Shown here: positions 1-11,753 of the stretch, one piece after another | Numbering within the stretch: the first letter of the stretch is position 1 | Layout of the letters: the number at the start of each line of letters is the position of its first letter | Source of the DNA: Anthopleura xanthogrammica | Taxonomy: Eukaryota > Cnidaria > Anthozoa > Actiniaria > Actiniidae | Reading direction: 5' to 3' | Length of the DNA stretch: 64,000 nt | Assembly (NCBI GenBank): GCA_964019055.1 | Contig: OZ025210.1 | Coordinates: 11,094,658-11,158,657 of the forward strand | Notes under the pieces: generated by a model | Seen by the model: the letters and a program-made list of their open reading frames with translations, nothing else | The model's database searches: none | What the model was told of the DNA's origin: nothing | Made by a program: the position numbers and the translations under genes

Positions 1-514
1 AATTCCTGGCACAGCCTGGCAAGACAATGAAAAAAATTCAAATTTGATTGATCACACTCTGAAAAAAAAGTCAGGGTATCACAGCGCTTATTAACAAATT
101 GAATTGGAGAAAACCTCTTGAATCAAGCGAGAGACCTAACTCTTATCACGTGAAGCCAAGTTAGATAGGAGAATCAAACTGGAGTCCCCAGAGGTGAGTC
201 AGACATGTGTACTAGTTACCACAATGGCAATGGCAGGGCTCGAAATAGAAAAGATAAATGGCCAGACAGTTTCTTATTTTCGGCAGGATAAATAATTTTG
301 GAGCAAAATTCCACTTCCATTTTATTTTCCATTTGGCAGTTCAAAATTTTTTTAGCCTGACAGTAGTAAAACTTGACCTGCATTTTGGCCATTGGCAGGC
401 CCCTATTTTGAGCCCTGCAATGGCACATATTTGCCATAAAACTATATTATGATTCAAGTTTGAATGATGTGGATAATGCAGACCCACACCCACATATTCT
501 CTAGGAGGGGAATA

Positions 515-715
515 AAGGGTGGCATAGCAGTAGCCCACTTGCCTCTCACTTCTGGGGTCTCCGTTCGAATTGTAGACTTGGCATCACATGGGAGTATAGT
601 TTGCTAGGTCTCTTCTTTGATTCAAGACCTTTTCTCCAGGTTCTCCTATTTTCCTCCCTCCATAAAATGTAACAAGCTAAATTCCAATTTGATCTATGAG
701 TTAGCTTCGCCCTAC
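515..715 (+). repeat. tRNA-derived SINE copy 1
   Basis: A head resembling RNA polymerase III internal promoters is visible: an A-box-like TAGCAGTAGCCCACTTG and a B-box-like GGTCTCCGTTCGAATTG about 40 bp apart. The body that follows (GGTCTCTTCTTTGATTCAAG, then TTTTCCTCCCTCCATA) recurs at 17118-17180 inside the second amine oxidase gene. The 3' part matches, in reverse, the 57-bp unit amplified at 1381-1740. No A-rich tail or target-site duplication was identified. Confidence 0.55.
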
Positions 716-1149
716 AGTAGCTGACTTAATTAATCCAAAGGCTAATTTTAATCGACTAGTAGACACTAGCTTATATCATAACAAAAATATACAAAATTTG
801 ATACATTATGAAATTTTCACATTTTTAATCCAAAGGATGTTTATTGTTAAATTAAAATATGAAGGTTTTGAATTTAAAATTTGAAGCCCTGTAATATAGA
901 AGGCTTCACTGCACCAGAGCTAAGTCATGGTGCAAAAAATAGAAAAATTTTCCCTTCAGTAATTATGAAATCTCTTGTCATGAAATAAAAAAATTATTGC
1001 ATTATTCATGCCCTACAACATGGCTGGTTTGAAACACAAAGTTATTAATTATTTCAGCAACTGTCTCAGCATTTGCATTAAAACAAATATATTAATTTCC
1101 GTAACGTTCTTTCTTGAACTAAAAATAGTTTTCTCATCTCTTTCGGAAG

Positions 1150-1345
1150 CACAGGTGGTGTGCCCTGACATGGCACTGCTTTTCACCAACACATATGGCT
1201 GTGGGTTTGAGTCCTGGAACAGCAATTGTATGTGAGTAGAGTTGCTAATTGCTTCTCTCCAGACCTGTGCTTTGATTAATTAGTTTTCTCCAGGTTCTTC
1301 AGCTTTACTCCGGACCATCAACAAGTTCTAAATAGTCCTCTTTCT
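1150..1345 (+). repeat. tRNA-derived SINE copy 2, diverged
   Basis: A B-box-like GTGGGTTTGAGTCCTGG precedes a body similar to copy 1 (TTTTCTCCAGGTTCTTC). It is followed directly by the minisatellite built from the same 3' sequence. Confidence 0.4.
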
Positions 1346-1380
1346 CTTTCAATGTGGATACAACTGCTTACGATTGAGCT

Positions 1381-1740
1381 GATCTACTGTAAGTCAAGGC
1401 AAGGCTAATAACTCAGAGATCGAACCCTAAAACATTAACCATTTCTGGACTGATCTAAGTCAGGACAGGGCTAACTCACAGATTGAACCCTGAATCAACC
1501 TCTGGGCTGATCTAAGTCAGGACCGGGCTAACTCACAGATTGAACCCTGAAACAACCTCTGGGCTGATCTAAGTCAGGACCGGGCTAACTCACAGATTGA
1601 ACCCTGAATCAACCTCTGGGCTGATCTAAGTCAGGACCGGGCTAACTCACAGATTGAACCCTGAATCAACCTCTGGGCTGATCTAAGTCAGGGCATGGCT
1701 AACTCACAGATAGAACCCTGAAACAATCTCTGAGAAAAAG
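1381..1740. repeat. 57-bp minisatellite, about six units
   Basis: Units begin GATCTAAGTCAGGACCGGGC and end near CAACCTCTGGGCT. The middle units are almost identical, the outer ones diverged. The same unit occurs in a second array at 12345-12560 and singly, reversed, at about 17195-17240. It resembles the 3' part of the SINE family at 515-715. Confidence 0.8.
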
Positions 1741-2210
1741 TATGAACTTGGAAAGATCTTGCCCTAATCTCAACAAAATCTTGACAAGCTTATAATATTA
1801 AGATCTTGGAGAGTATGCAGGATCTTGCAAGATCCTTCCATATCATTCATTGACAAGAGAAATTCTAAGATCATGATGTTATTGTCCCACATGTACACTG
1901 GGTGGTATGAATGGCTATGGTGCTGTCTCTCACCAGTGGTGAGCTGAGTTTATTTGATGTGCTGTTCCCTCCCTTACCAGTAGTGTTTGTCTCCAGACCC
2001 TGCACTCCAGTTTTCCTCCTTCCATAAAAATCAACATGTGAGTCGAGAGTCATTGGTTATAAAATAATTAATATGTACTGTCAGTGGTAGCTAGTGTGGG
2101 TGTGGCCAACCTCTGAAGATCTCCTTATACTAATAGAGGGAGTGATGGATGTAAAATAAAATATATTAAATGTGATACAACAATTCAAGAAAATGAGAAT
2201 CTTTTAATAC

Positions 2211-4503
2211 CTGCATATAGAATCGCCCATCTTTTTCAGTGAATATTCTATAGTGGTGGATATGTCCTTGTAATCTAGATATAAAACATCATTGTTATTG
2301 CTAAGTCTTTAAACATTTCCCCCAAACATTTCGACCTGTGCCCACAAATCTCCAGCATTATCAAATGTAATATCCTAAGCAAAGAACAACTGTACATGTA
2401 TCACACAAACTATTGTATGGGAATCTAGCTAATGTGAGCACTATTGCAAACATATACAGGGGTTTTTAAAAGTAGGTGGCTACCGTCGGTCAATCGCCAG
2501 GTACTTATAACTTCATACCACCAGCTATTTTACTAATCCGTCTATAAATAAGGTAGTAAAATTAGTGGACACAGATGTCTAGATTTGAATCCTATCCGTC
2601 TACTTCAAATATTATTGAAACCCCTGATTGAAATAGTCCCTTTCACAGTTCCCTGCGCCATCTTGTATGTGTAGCTGTGTCAATTGCATTGAAGCAAGAT
2701 GAAGGGTGATCTTGCAATGATAAAGACATGTAAATAATTGTCCAAGGTGTTAAAAAAGGTCTCTATCATTGCAAGCTCACCATTATTCTCACTTTGATGC
2801 ACAGCTACCTTTCAAGATGGAGCAAGAAACTTTGAAAGGGACTACTGACATGCTCCAGCACCAATGGCACAAGAAGATCTGTGCTTTCAGGTCAAAGCAA
2901 GGGAATTTTTTTTTAAAGTCGGAAAAAAAACAAATCTAAAATAAAATCCCATAGCTGATCATATACAGGGCTTGGAATAACAGCCAGTCAATGGACAACG
3001 CCTGGCCAGAATTGGAACTTGTCTGGTCAAATCTTTGCCTTACAGTCATTTTGACCGGTAATGTTGAGCTAGAAACAGGGTATGATCAAGCTAAATCTCA
3101 TTTGGCTGCTCATCTTGACCAGTAATTATATAAGCCCTGATACACGTATATAATAAAATTTGTGCATGCTGATTGGCTAGGGATATTGCATATATCAAAT
3201 TATGCATGTATAGGTGAATAATTATGTTCATCTATTTTTTGTTTATTCTTTCTTGTCAAAACATTAATTTAAAAAAAAGTGGGAAAAAAAGGAAAAAAGT
3301 ACATAAAAAGATATAGGATATGTGTTTTGAAAGTAAGATTGAAATTGTGAAAATTTCAAAAGCTGAATTGCATGAATGGAAAAATACTGAAATTTCACAG
3401 AATTTCACTTGAAAGCTGACATATACATGTCTAATAGTTTATGATTTGTGCAATATCAGTTTTCTTGTGAAATTCAATTTGGAATTCTCTTGCAAGCCAA
3501 TGAATTTTCCAACAGAATAATGAATCCTGCCTTCAACTGTACATCATTATTGATCAATTCTTAGATTCAAGATTATAATATATTCATTTATGGTGGTTTG
3601 GCTGGGGATTCCCAGAGTTGATCACACTGCCTCTAAATTCAAAAATATCGTTTTCTTTATCTAAAGGAAATAATCTTTACCTCAAATTTTAAGAAATCAC
3701 TCTATAAATATCAAAGTTCGTTTACAAAACAAAAAGCTGAAGGAATAAACATGAAAATTATGATTATAACAAAATCCAAAAAATCAAAAATTTGTATCTT
3801 TTGCATTGCTCAAAATTAAATGTTACGCTTAAGAATTCCCATTTTTTTTGTCGTCGTCGATTGAGATAATTGAAAAATGATATACAAATTTGATCATTAA
3901 GATAAAGTTTTAGTAGGGTTCAACGAGTATAAACCAGCCTTGACATGTCTTCAAAACAAATACAAGTTCTACAAGAGCAACAGATCAAGAGCTTCACTTC
4001 TTCACTTCGAAATTTTAGCTAAAATAATACAAATTTTTCTCCACAAACCACCTCATAGAGTAACTATATTAAAATATGATTAATATAAGGTTCCTAATGA
4101 GGGATTTAGAAGAGTTTTGAGGTCTAAAAGGTAATATATAAAACGAAATAGTAGTTGTTATTAAGTTACTTACAGCAGACTAAGAACGAAAGCATTGGGG
4201 ACACTCTCGCTATCTCGTATTAAAAATGCCCCATCTTTATTGAATTGAAGCAACATTTTCTCCGTCTCCAGACGGTTTAATGTTTGGTGATACCATACTC
4301 CAGACATCTGGCAAGCAAATAAAGGAATAATGAGGAGGAAAGTTGTTGAATTTAAAGCGATAAGAAGAAACTTCCGCCTTGGTAATTCGTCCTTCGGTCG
4401 GTGTCAACTTTTCTCCATAAGCTGTCTCCTCGCTCACCTTGGTTTTGCGTCCAAGTTTCAGCACTTTGAGCTGGTTTGATATTCCTGCTGCATGCTTGGA
4501 AGC
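2211..4503 (-). CDS. SH2-domain protein, partial (three internal exons)
   Basis: Three exons in compatible phases were found on the minus strand: 4503-4438 (22 codons, ending KLGRKTK, donor AAG|GTGAGC), 4307-4174 (134 nt, donor GTAAGT) and 2274-2211 (64 nt, acceptor ATCTAG, donor GTATTA). Joined, they give a basic lead-in and most of an SH2 domain: VWYHQTLNRLETEK at the start, the phosphotyrosine-binding FLIRDSESVP with the invariant Arg, FVLSLLLQG, then HIHHYRIFTEKDGRFYMQ. SH2 domains bind phosphotyrosine peptides in cytoplasmic signalling. RDSESVP and the following tyrosine-rich strand recall the SAP/SHIP type, but I cannot assign a subfamily. The C-terminal quarter of the domain and all N-terminal exons are missing from what I can see. 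An in-frame stop directly before 4503 means that exon must be spliced, with its acceptor at CCATAG. Confidence 0.75.
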
Positions 4504-4819
4504 CTATGGAAGAGCTTTGGGCTGTTTAGGTAAATTATAGTGTTATTTTGAGTGGATTTTTTAGCGATAGTTTCGATACTTGGTTTGTCAACCCAACACT
4601 GACCTCTAGATGTTTGATGGTATTAGCCGCTGACCGATGTAACAACTTTATGGTATGGAATTTAAGGAGGCTAGAGACTTTTTATTCGGTAACCATAGAC
4701 AACGAGTGAAAAAATTAATGATTTCAAACACCAAACTTGCTTTGAACTAATGCATTGTCCTGAGATTCAATTTTCGATCTGTATTGTATTGTATTGCATC
4801 GTATCTTAATACAATAATA

Positions 4820-4934
4820 TCTTCTTTCTCTTTCTTTCTCTCTTTCTTTCTTTCATTCATTCATTCACTGTTTCTTTCATTAATTCGTTCATTCTTTTTC
4901 TTTCATTCATTCATTCATTCATTCATTCATTCAT

Positions 4935-4966
<32 letters not shown>

Positions 4967-5095
4967 TCATTCATTCATTCATTCATTCATTCATTCATTC
5001 ATTCATTCATTCATTCATTCATTCATTCATTCTTTCTTTCTTTCTTTCTTTCTTTCTTTTTTTCTTTCTTTCTTTCTTTCTTTCTTTCTTTGCCC
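4820..5095. repeat. (TTTC)n/(ATTC)n microsatellite
   Basis: About 275 bp alternate between TTTC and ATTC tetranucleotides, with switches between blocks. Reading frames through it (FFLS/IHSF repeats) are artefacts of the repeat. Confidence 0.95.
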
Positions 5096-5260
5096 GAAAT
5101 GAAATAGCTGTATAGTATATTATCATATTCATTGCTAATTCATTAGGGTGAGACCCAATGAAATACTGGAATACTAGAGTCACATGAGAACACTGTAAAC
5201 CCCGTACAGCTCAGCTAATTAGTATTCTGTATCAGATTTACTGAATACTAATTAGGCTAA

Positions 5261-5548
5261 ATTGAAGCCATCCAGCGTCGGGCGCTTCGTATAGTGCACC
5301 CTCAATTGTCATATAAGGACGCTCTCAATGAATTAAACCTCACCACTCACTATGAAAGACGAGAACATTTGTGCAGGAAATTCTACAATAACATTACATG
5401 TACCGATAATAAACTGAACTGCCTTTTACCTAAACCTATATCTAAAAACTACAGCCTTAGAAATCCCAGGAGAATCCCACTACTCAAGTGTAGGACTAAA
5501 AGATATCAGAATAGTTTTATACCAAGTTCAATAAAGAAATGGGACTAA
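5261..5548 (+). pseudogene. 3' end of a non-LTR retrotransposon reverse transcriptase ORF
   Basis: The open frame starts IEAIQRRALRIVHP, continues SYKDALNELNL and REHLCRKFY, and ends SFIPSSIKKWD before a stop. This is the usual C-terminal tail of a LINE ORF2 downstream of the polymerase motifs: spacing IQ-RAL-I-P, then RREHLC, then N-YSLRN, then R-SFIPS. The polymerase core is absent, so this is a 5'-truncated insertion. The 3' end carries a (TTA)n tail at about 5871-5892, typical of LINEs ending in simple repeats. No start codon belongs to this fragment. Confidence 0.8.
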
Positions 5549-5574
5549 TTTTAACTTGTACTTTTACCTAAAAT

Positions 5575-5772
5575 TATATACACCTACTTGCAAAATCGTT
5601 GTCATACAACATTTGAACATTTGTAGTTTCAAGATTAGGAATAAATTAAAAGTACAAAAGAAAGAGTTCTGCTTCAATGATCTTCTTTTGTACTTTTAAT
5701 TTATTCCTAATCCACTAAACTACAAATGCTCAAATGTTGTATGACAACGTTCTTGCAAGTAGGTGTATATAT
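5575..5772. mobile_element. Palindromic MITE inside the LINE 3' region
   Basis: Two arms of about 90 bp are reverse complements and share CACCTACTTGCAA, GTTGTCATACAACATTTGA and AGGAATAAATTAAAAGTAC. Related ends (TTGCAAGATCGTTGTCA, and TGACAACGTTCTTGCAA as the other end) occur at 32637-32892. Confidence 0.8.
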
Positions 5773-6053
5773 ATTTTTTCAATCATGCAAATATTTTAGA
5801 TATATTTTAAAACTATGTAAATATTGAGTTTTTCAATTCTTTCGAATTGCCAGTCAATTTTATCAATAAAGTTATTATTATTATTATTATTATAAATTCG
5901 ATACAGAATACTAATTAGCCTAATTAGTATTCTGTAAGTCCGATATAGAATACTAATTAGCTGAGCTGTACGGGGTTTACAGTGTTCTCATGTGACTCCA
6001 GTATTCCAGTATTTCATTGGGTCTCACCCTAATGAATTAGTAATGAATATGAT

Positions 6054-6131
6054 AAGTAATAGATACAATATTCGTGACAATGTTGTATGGGATATACAAC
6101 AAAATTGCCACGAATATTGTATCTATTACTT
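6054..6131. mobile_element. 78-bp palindrome
   Basis: Starts AAGTAATAGATACAATATTC and ends with its reverse complement, around a 5-bp centre (GGGAT). It abuts the right arm of the 5121-6053 element. Probably a minimal MITE. Confidence 0.7.
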
Positions 6132-7270
6132 AAGGTTTTATTAAATATAAAAAAATTGAACTCGTTCACGCGAACAGTATTCAAAAAAGATAATTTTACT
6201 CATGGTTTACATCGTATAAAAGGTTAAGATATTTCAAATTTTTTTCTCATAACACCCAGCATGTGTTATGACTATAGTTACAACAAATGCTCAAATACCT
6301 AACCTGACCTCACAGTCATTATAAACATATTGGAAGTATAAACCTTCGTAACTTAAAGATGCGTTCGTCAAATCAAGAAATATTTTACCATTCAACTATT
6401 TACTTCATGTAGAATCAGCACTGAAAGTATTACACCAAGAGTGTTAGGCACTTTAACTTTAATTGATGCCATCCCTAATGCGCAAACAAGCCTCATCTCA
6501 CAGTATGGGGGCGGTATTTGATTCGTCTTCTTTTAACCTTCACCCGACACGCGAGTGAAAAACGTCTGTGCATGCTCTAAGTCTGTATGCAAATTAGTCG
6601 AAAATTTATTCGTGCTATTGTAAAAATATGCAAATTTGACTTTCACACGTCTTTATTAGTACAGTATATTGGTCTCACAAGAGTATACTCACGAATTTTT
6701 TTGTATTCTCGGAGAAAACAAGCATTTATTTTCTCACTAAAACTCTTGTATTGGAAAGCGTGCTGAAACACACGCATGCGCAAACGTTTTTCTCCAGTGT
6801 TCCTTCTACCTTGAAAACAAACAATCCCTGCACGCAAGCACGTATACACCACTTTGGACATAAAGGGATCCCAAAAATCTAGGACCAAAGTTAAGTTTAC
6901 CGCTTTGCTTCACTTCAAGGTTCAAACAGTTGGAAGCTCCTTAGCAAAATGATAAGAAACAAAAAATCCATTTATAGCTTTCGTGTCGACCATGCCCTTT
7001 ACCAGAGCAACGGGTTAATCATATACGGTCTATATTGGAATTAACCGACTAGCTTCATGATCATCAGTCCGTAAATCCTCGGATATATAGCGGTGTCTGG
7101 GCCCAAAACCAATATCTGGAATAGCTGCGAGCCTTCAGCGTCGAGTCTGGAGCTACGGTCCTAAATCAGTTAATCACTGAATCAATAAAAGTAATAAATT
7201 AGAGTTAATGTCGTATCGACGTGCGTGACCGCCGATCCTTGACAAGATGCAAGCCCATGATTACCAATAT
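6132..7270. other. Intergenic stretch, no gene seen
   Basis: Several short open frames exist on both strands, but none shows a recognisable domain or splice context. The 5' exons of the minus-strand SH2 gene could lie here; I could not find them. Confidence 0.4.
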
Positions 7271-7409
7271 AGACCTTGCAGCACGTCGGAATTAGCGGCT
7301 CAATTTCGGGGACAACAGATTCCAATTTACCAATTCTCAGGAAATTGAAATTATTTAATCTTGTCCTCTAAACTGAGCTGTTTTGACGTCTGCACGTGCA
7401 AGGGCCTGT
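7271..7409. mobile_element. CCCCTTGCAGCACGTCGG MITE, copy 1 (diverged)
   Basis: The left arm GCAGCACGTCGGAATTAGCG and the right arm (reverse of TGAGCTGTTTTGACGTCTGC) match the family best seen at 60015-60144. It lies about 200 bp upstream of the first amine oxidase start codon. Confidence 0.7.
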
Positions 7410-7615
7410 ACAGAAAAAAAATGTATGTCTTGAGGTCAAGCATCAAACAATGCCAGAATAAATAGCCATGGCCAATAACAATAGCTCGATATTATTGCAC
7501 GGATAAAACCTGTTTGTAACCGGTTTTCGTGACAAATAAAAGGTGCAGTACCCTAAAAAAAGAACATTCTTTCGTGAGAGCAGGCATTCCGTTTGTTGCA
7601 GTGGTTGTTTTTGTC

Positions 7616-10600
7616 ATGGCTCGCTCTAAGGAATACTCGCATCCTGAAGATGGAACCACGTCAAAGACTCCCCTCTTTTGGAAGATTGCTGTTATTGTGC
7701 TCTTGATTCTTTGCATTGCTTTTCTCATTGCTTTGATTGTAGTTGCTGTAAAGTTGAATGAAGCTGGCAAGCACGGTCAAGGAGAATCCAACGCAGAACA
7801 AGATAGTTTTGCAGCCAAACCTTGTGTTACTACTGAGGCACCCGGAGTAGAAATATCTCGCAAGTCATCGCGAATCTTCGAAGACTTAAGTGCAGACGAG
7901 ATTTTGGCCGTACGTGACTACTTGTATGCAGACAAGGATGTGAATTTGACGAGGTATGAGAAAGCTTCAGTTGGGGACAACTACATTTACTTCATCAAGC
8001 TACGACCTCCATCCAAAGCAGACGCCCTTAACCACCTTGACAACAAAGGACCCAAACCCAAGCGAGAAGCAATAGTGTCTGTCTACGCGGGTGCAAGAAA
8101 ACCTAATCCTGTAGTCGAGGAATACATAGTTTATCCTGCAAATAACCCAACTGGTCATAAACAGAACCGCGTTCCAGGTCAGCGATATCCTATACCTTTT
8201 GATTCGCGTCCGTTTGATGAAACCCTCGAAGCGAGAGAGATTACCAACATGATTCGTAAAGTGACAGATAAGGTCAACGATCTGATCCTCGAAAGCTATG
8301 GTGGGTATACCTACAAACAAAATTGCTCAGACAAATGCCTTACTTACATGTATGCATCTCCGATGGGCTTCACAAGTGACACCAGAAAAACATGGTTTTG
8401 GATGATGAGAAGTGAGGCTGGGAAATACGAAAACCCGTTGAATTTTGAGGTGTACATTGACCACAAAGGTTCCGATGTCTCGAAGTGGAAAGTCGAACAG
8501 ATTGTTTACAACAATCAGTCATTCCAATCTTCAGATGACCTACTCAATGCATACAAAGCAAAGACATTAAAAATAAGCAAAATACCAACTCCTCCGAAGT
8601 CGGAAGATTTATTCTCGAGTTACGCTCGACGGGGAGACCCGCAACCCGCAAAGCCCTCGCGAGGACCAGAATTCTACGAGCCGGATGGTAAACGGTATGC
8701 CGTGGACAACCGTCGTGTGGAGTACATGGGCTGGGGATTCGAGTTTCGAGTGGATTCTGTAAACGGAATGGAAATTTATGACATCACGTTCAAAGGAGAG
8801 AGAATCGTGTATGAACTGAGTATACAAGAGGCAATCGCTACATACACTGGCTACTACCCTTCACAAAGCTACATGTACTACTTGGATGGAAATTGGCGCC
8901 TTGGGATGAGCAGTTTTGAACTTGTCCCTGGAGTTGATTGTCCTAAGACCTCTACTTTCTTCAACCTTACTCATATGATAGGAACAGCAAGTGCGATGGT
9001 GATGAAAAACAGCGTCTGCGTCTTTGAACAAAATACAGGTTAGTGACATTTGCATTACTGAGTGGGAGGGGGAGGGGCAGACAAACCTGACACTTCTGAA
9101 ACATAGATATGTTGACATGAACATGAAGTGCACTTGTATCAGTCATATCGTGGGTCATAGATTCCGTGATACCAGCCGGCTCAGTAATAAACCCCAAGTT
9201 CAAAAAATGCTAGCAGATGAGATAGTTCATTGAATTAATATAGAATACAGTATATTGTTACTTCGATAAATATCCATTCACCCGGATTCAAACCTTTCTT
9301 TACAATAGAATACAGTATTAAAAGACGAAGATAAAGATTTCAAACAGAGCAGAATTAATGCATGGCAGACGCGATAGTGTGACTGACAATTGCCCTCCAT
9401 TGTAAACCAATCAGAAACCAGTAAGATATATTTATATAGACCAACCGAAGATAAAGATTCGAAATTTGAAATTAACATTTTTTTTCCTTAGCTTTTTTCA
9501 CTAACGGATAAACAAATGCTTTCGTGCAATTTTTTGAAATTTTGTTTTTTTGGGATGTTGTTGAAAACCAACATAAAATGATGGTCGAAGAATTTGTTGA
9601 GGAATTTTAAAGTTCATGGAGATCGCGAGCTTGAAGAAGATATAATCCAATTTACGCATACTTGAAATTGTTGACGATCTACTCTGTTGATAAACCACTT
9701 TAAAGTGTCTCATCTGTACAAACAGAGCGGAATTAATGCATGGCAGACGCGATAGTGTGACTGACAATTGCCCTCCATTGTAAACCAATCAGAAACCAGT
9801 AAGATATAAATATTGACCAACCAAAATGCTTGAATACTAAAGCCATTTAAGTGTCATTATTCGACTCCAGTCATGTTAAATTCGGTCCTAAAACACGGTC
9901 GTCGTTGACACAGGTAGCCCAATAATCTGGTGTTCTGAATTTTGGTTTTTCCTCCACAGCCATACCACTGAGACGGCACTACGATAGCGACTTCGAAGGC
10001 AGTTATCACTTCTATGGTGGAATGGCAGACAACGTCCTTGTCCTCCGCACAGTTCCAACTGTTTACAACTACGATTACGTGTGGGATTTCATTTTCTACC
10101 AAAATGGCGTCATGCAAGTCCGCCTGTCAGCATCTGGTTACGTCATGGGCACATTTTACACCGATGACGTCAAACCCTATGGATATAAAATATCTGAGTA
10201 TGGAACTGCTACTACGCATGAGCACTTGATTAATTTCAAGGTCGATATGGATGTACTGGGAACGGAGAACTCGTACGAGACGATACAGGTCGGTACCGAA
10301 AAGATCGAAAGCCGTTGGCTAACAAACTTCACGCGCGTGCGCAAAGTGCTGAAACCGGTGACCAGACAAAACGAAGCGGACGCTGTTTACAAGTTCAACT
10401 TCGATACACCCACTTACTTGAACTTTTACCACGAGGGGAAGAACAACAAGATGGGCGTACGAAGAGGATACAGGATACAGAATAATGGAATGACGAAGAT
10501 GTTGTACCCTGACGACTGGATGCTGGTGCCAATGATTAGCTGGGGACAATATCAGATGGCTGTCACGAAGTAAGTACCCGAAACTTACTGCCTAAGGAAG

Positions 10601-11753
10601 CCTTTTCCGTGTGATATCAGCACGAGGTCTTGCATGTGCGTCTCCTGTGGCGCTGTATTTGCTCTGCGCAAGTCCAAAAACAGCTGTGTATTTTACCACT
10701 GACGTCTTCATTGCTACGCGCTGATCGGGACAAATGCCGCGACGGGCTGATCTGTCGCAATAGACTACAATCAATCAAGTACATTGTTAGAGTACCTAAA
10801 GGTTGATTGGGACTGTACTCTAACGAATTGTTTTGATTGACAGTAGACTACTGCCAAATAACCTAGTATCCCGACTTTTGTCTATAACAGCGAGTAGCAT
10901 GGTTGAAAACAGTGGTAGCCAGATTCCCTCAGTTTCCGGATTATTCACTTTCAAAACGAGTAAGGGAAGCGATATAATAAGAGTCCTAGATCACTGTAGG
11001 TTTTGGATTCATAGAGAATATTACACGTTGTCGCGAAGATATGAAGTTTATCTTCGAGTAGTGAAAATATTTCAGTGAGCGCAACTTCATATCTTCAAGC
11101 CAACGTGTAATTTTCTTTTTATCATATAGAGATATACACAAATACATTGCCAATTTGACCGATCTTGGCTTGTTGCAACGCGCGTTAAAGTGAGCGGGAA
11201 AACAGGGGCAGTGATATCTGGCGATATCTTCACATATTGAAAATATGTCACTGACGTCCCGGATGTACTTCGTATGCAAAATACGACTGGTGCATTCCTC
11301 AGTAATACCTTCAAGATGGCCACCATAGTCGCCAGAAGCCATTAAATAAGTTACGTTTTTCCTATCTTGTTTTTAAGATATAAAGACAATGAAAGGTACA
11401 GCTCTTCTCCCTACAACCAGAACTCCTGTAACGACCCTCAAGTAGATTTCAGAAAATACATCAGTGATAACGAGAGCATTGTCAATCAAGATCTCGTTGC
11501 CTGGGTAACCATAGGTATGATGCACATTCCACACTCGGAGGATATCCCTAACACAGCCACCGCAGCCAACACGGCCAGCTTCTTCATCAGACCGTTCAAC
11601 TATTTTGACGAAGATCCATCCATTGGTTCTACTAATGCTGTCCTTATCTATCCCGAGAAAAGTGGCCCCAAGATAGAGCGTTATGGCACACCCACGGAAC
11701 CAGTATGCGTTCCAAGGAATGATACTGTGGAATTCAACGGTTTATATGGATAG
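7616..11753 (+). CDS. Copper amine oxidase, membrane-anchored (copy 1)
   Basis: Exons 7616-9038, 9960-10569 and 11378-11753 give 802 aa. Family chemistry: oxidative deamination of primary amines to aldehyde, ammonia and hydrogen peroxide, using copper and a tyrosine-derived topaquinone. Residues 1-20 are cytoplasmic and about 21-46 form one hydrophobic helix (signal anchor), so the enzyme should face outward like vertebrate AOC3. Catalytic features are complete: base Asp424 (YLDGNW), cofactor Tyr512 in NYDY, copper ligands His561 and His563 (HEH) and His727 (MMHIPHSED), and the conserved Cys442-Cys468 pair. The ATG at 7616 was chosen because the next gene has the same start peptide (MARSKEYSHPEDG) and the open frame upstream contains no other ATG. 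Donors GTTAGT and GTAAGT and acceptors CCACAG and TTTAAG fit the phases. AATAAA occurs at 12165. Product certain at family level; substrate unknown. Confidence 0.93.
9340..9822. repeat. Direct duplication of about 105 bp in intron 1
   Basis: The segments 9340-9446 and 9718-9822 are nearly identical (CAAACAGAGC, GCATGGCAGACGCGATAGTG, CCCTCCATTGTAAACCAATC). They are separated by about 270 bp of unrelated sequence. Confidence 0.85.
10750..10856. mobile_element. Small imperfect palindrome in intron 2
   Basis: TAGACTACAATCAATCAAG plus TTAGAGTAC on the left mirrors GTACTCTAACGAATTG plus GATTGACAGTAGACTA on the right around a short centre. MITE-like. Confidence 0.55.
11021..11110. mobile_element. 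90-bp palindromic MITE in intron 2
   Basis: The ends TTACACGTTG and CAACGTGTAA are exact reverse complements. The inner arms GAAGATATGAAGTT and AACTTCATATCTTC match exactly. The centre has TATCTTCGAGTAGTGAAAAT. Confidence 0.75.

Larger units (their letters stand above)
1..2210. other. Repeat-rich flank, no gene seen
   Basis: I see no coding exon on either strand. The stretch holds two tRNA-like SINE copies (about 515-715 and 1150-1345) and a 57-bp minisatellite (1381-1740). The remaining SH2 exons of the minus-strand gene at 2211-4503 must lie left of this window, or here in a form I could not recognise. Confidence 0.5.
5121..6053. mobile_element. Inverted-repeat element interrupted by a LINE end
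   Basis: Arms of about 140 bp at 5121-5260 and 5905-6053 are near-perfect reverse complements; both carry ATTAGGGTGAGACCCAATG and CCCCGTACAGCTCAGC. No transposase is present, so this is a non-autonomous element. Its interior is occupied by the 3' end of a LINE (5261-5892), which itself carries a smaller palindrome (5575-5772). Confidence 0.8.

Noticed and set aside
4784..5107. Open frame of FFLS/IHSF repeats
   Set aside because: It is only the translation of a (TTTC)n/(ATTC)n microsatellite.
6643..6888. 81-aa minus-strand frame as a first exon of the SH2 gene
   Set aside because: Starts at TTG, and no donor in the needed phase 0 with a sensible peptide could be found.
7529..7615. Longer N-terminus for amine oxidase 1
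   Set aside because: The frame upstream of 7616 begins at GTG and has no ATG; the paralogue shares the peptide only from the ATG at 7616.
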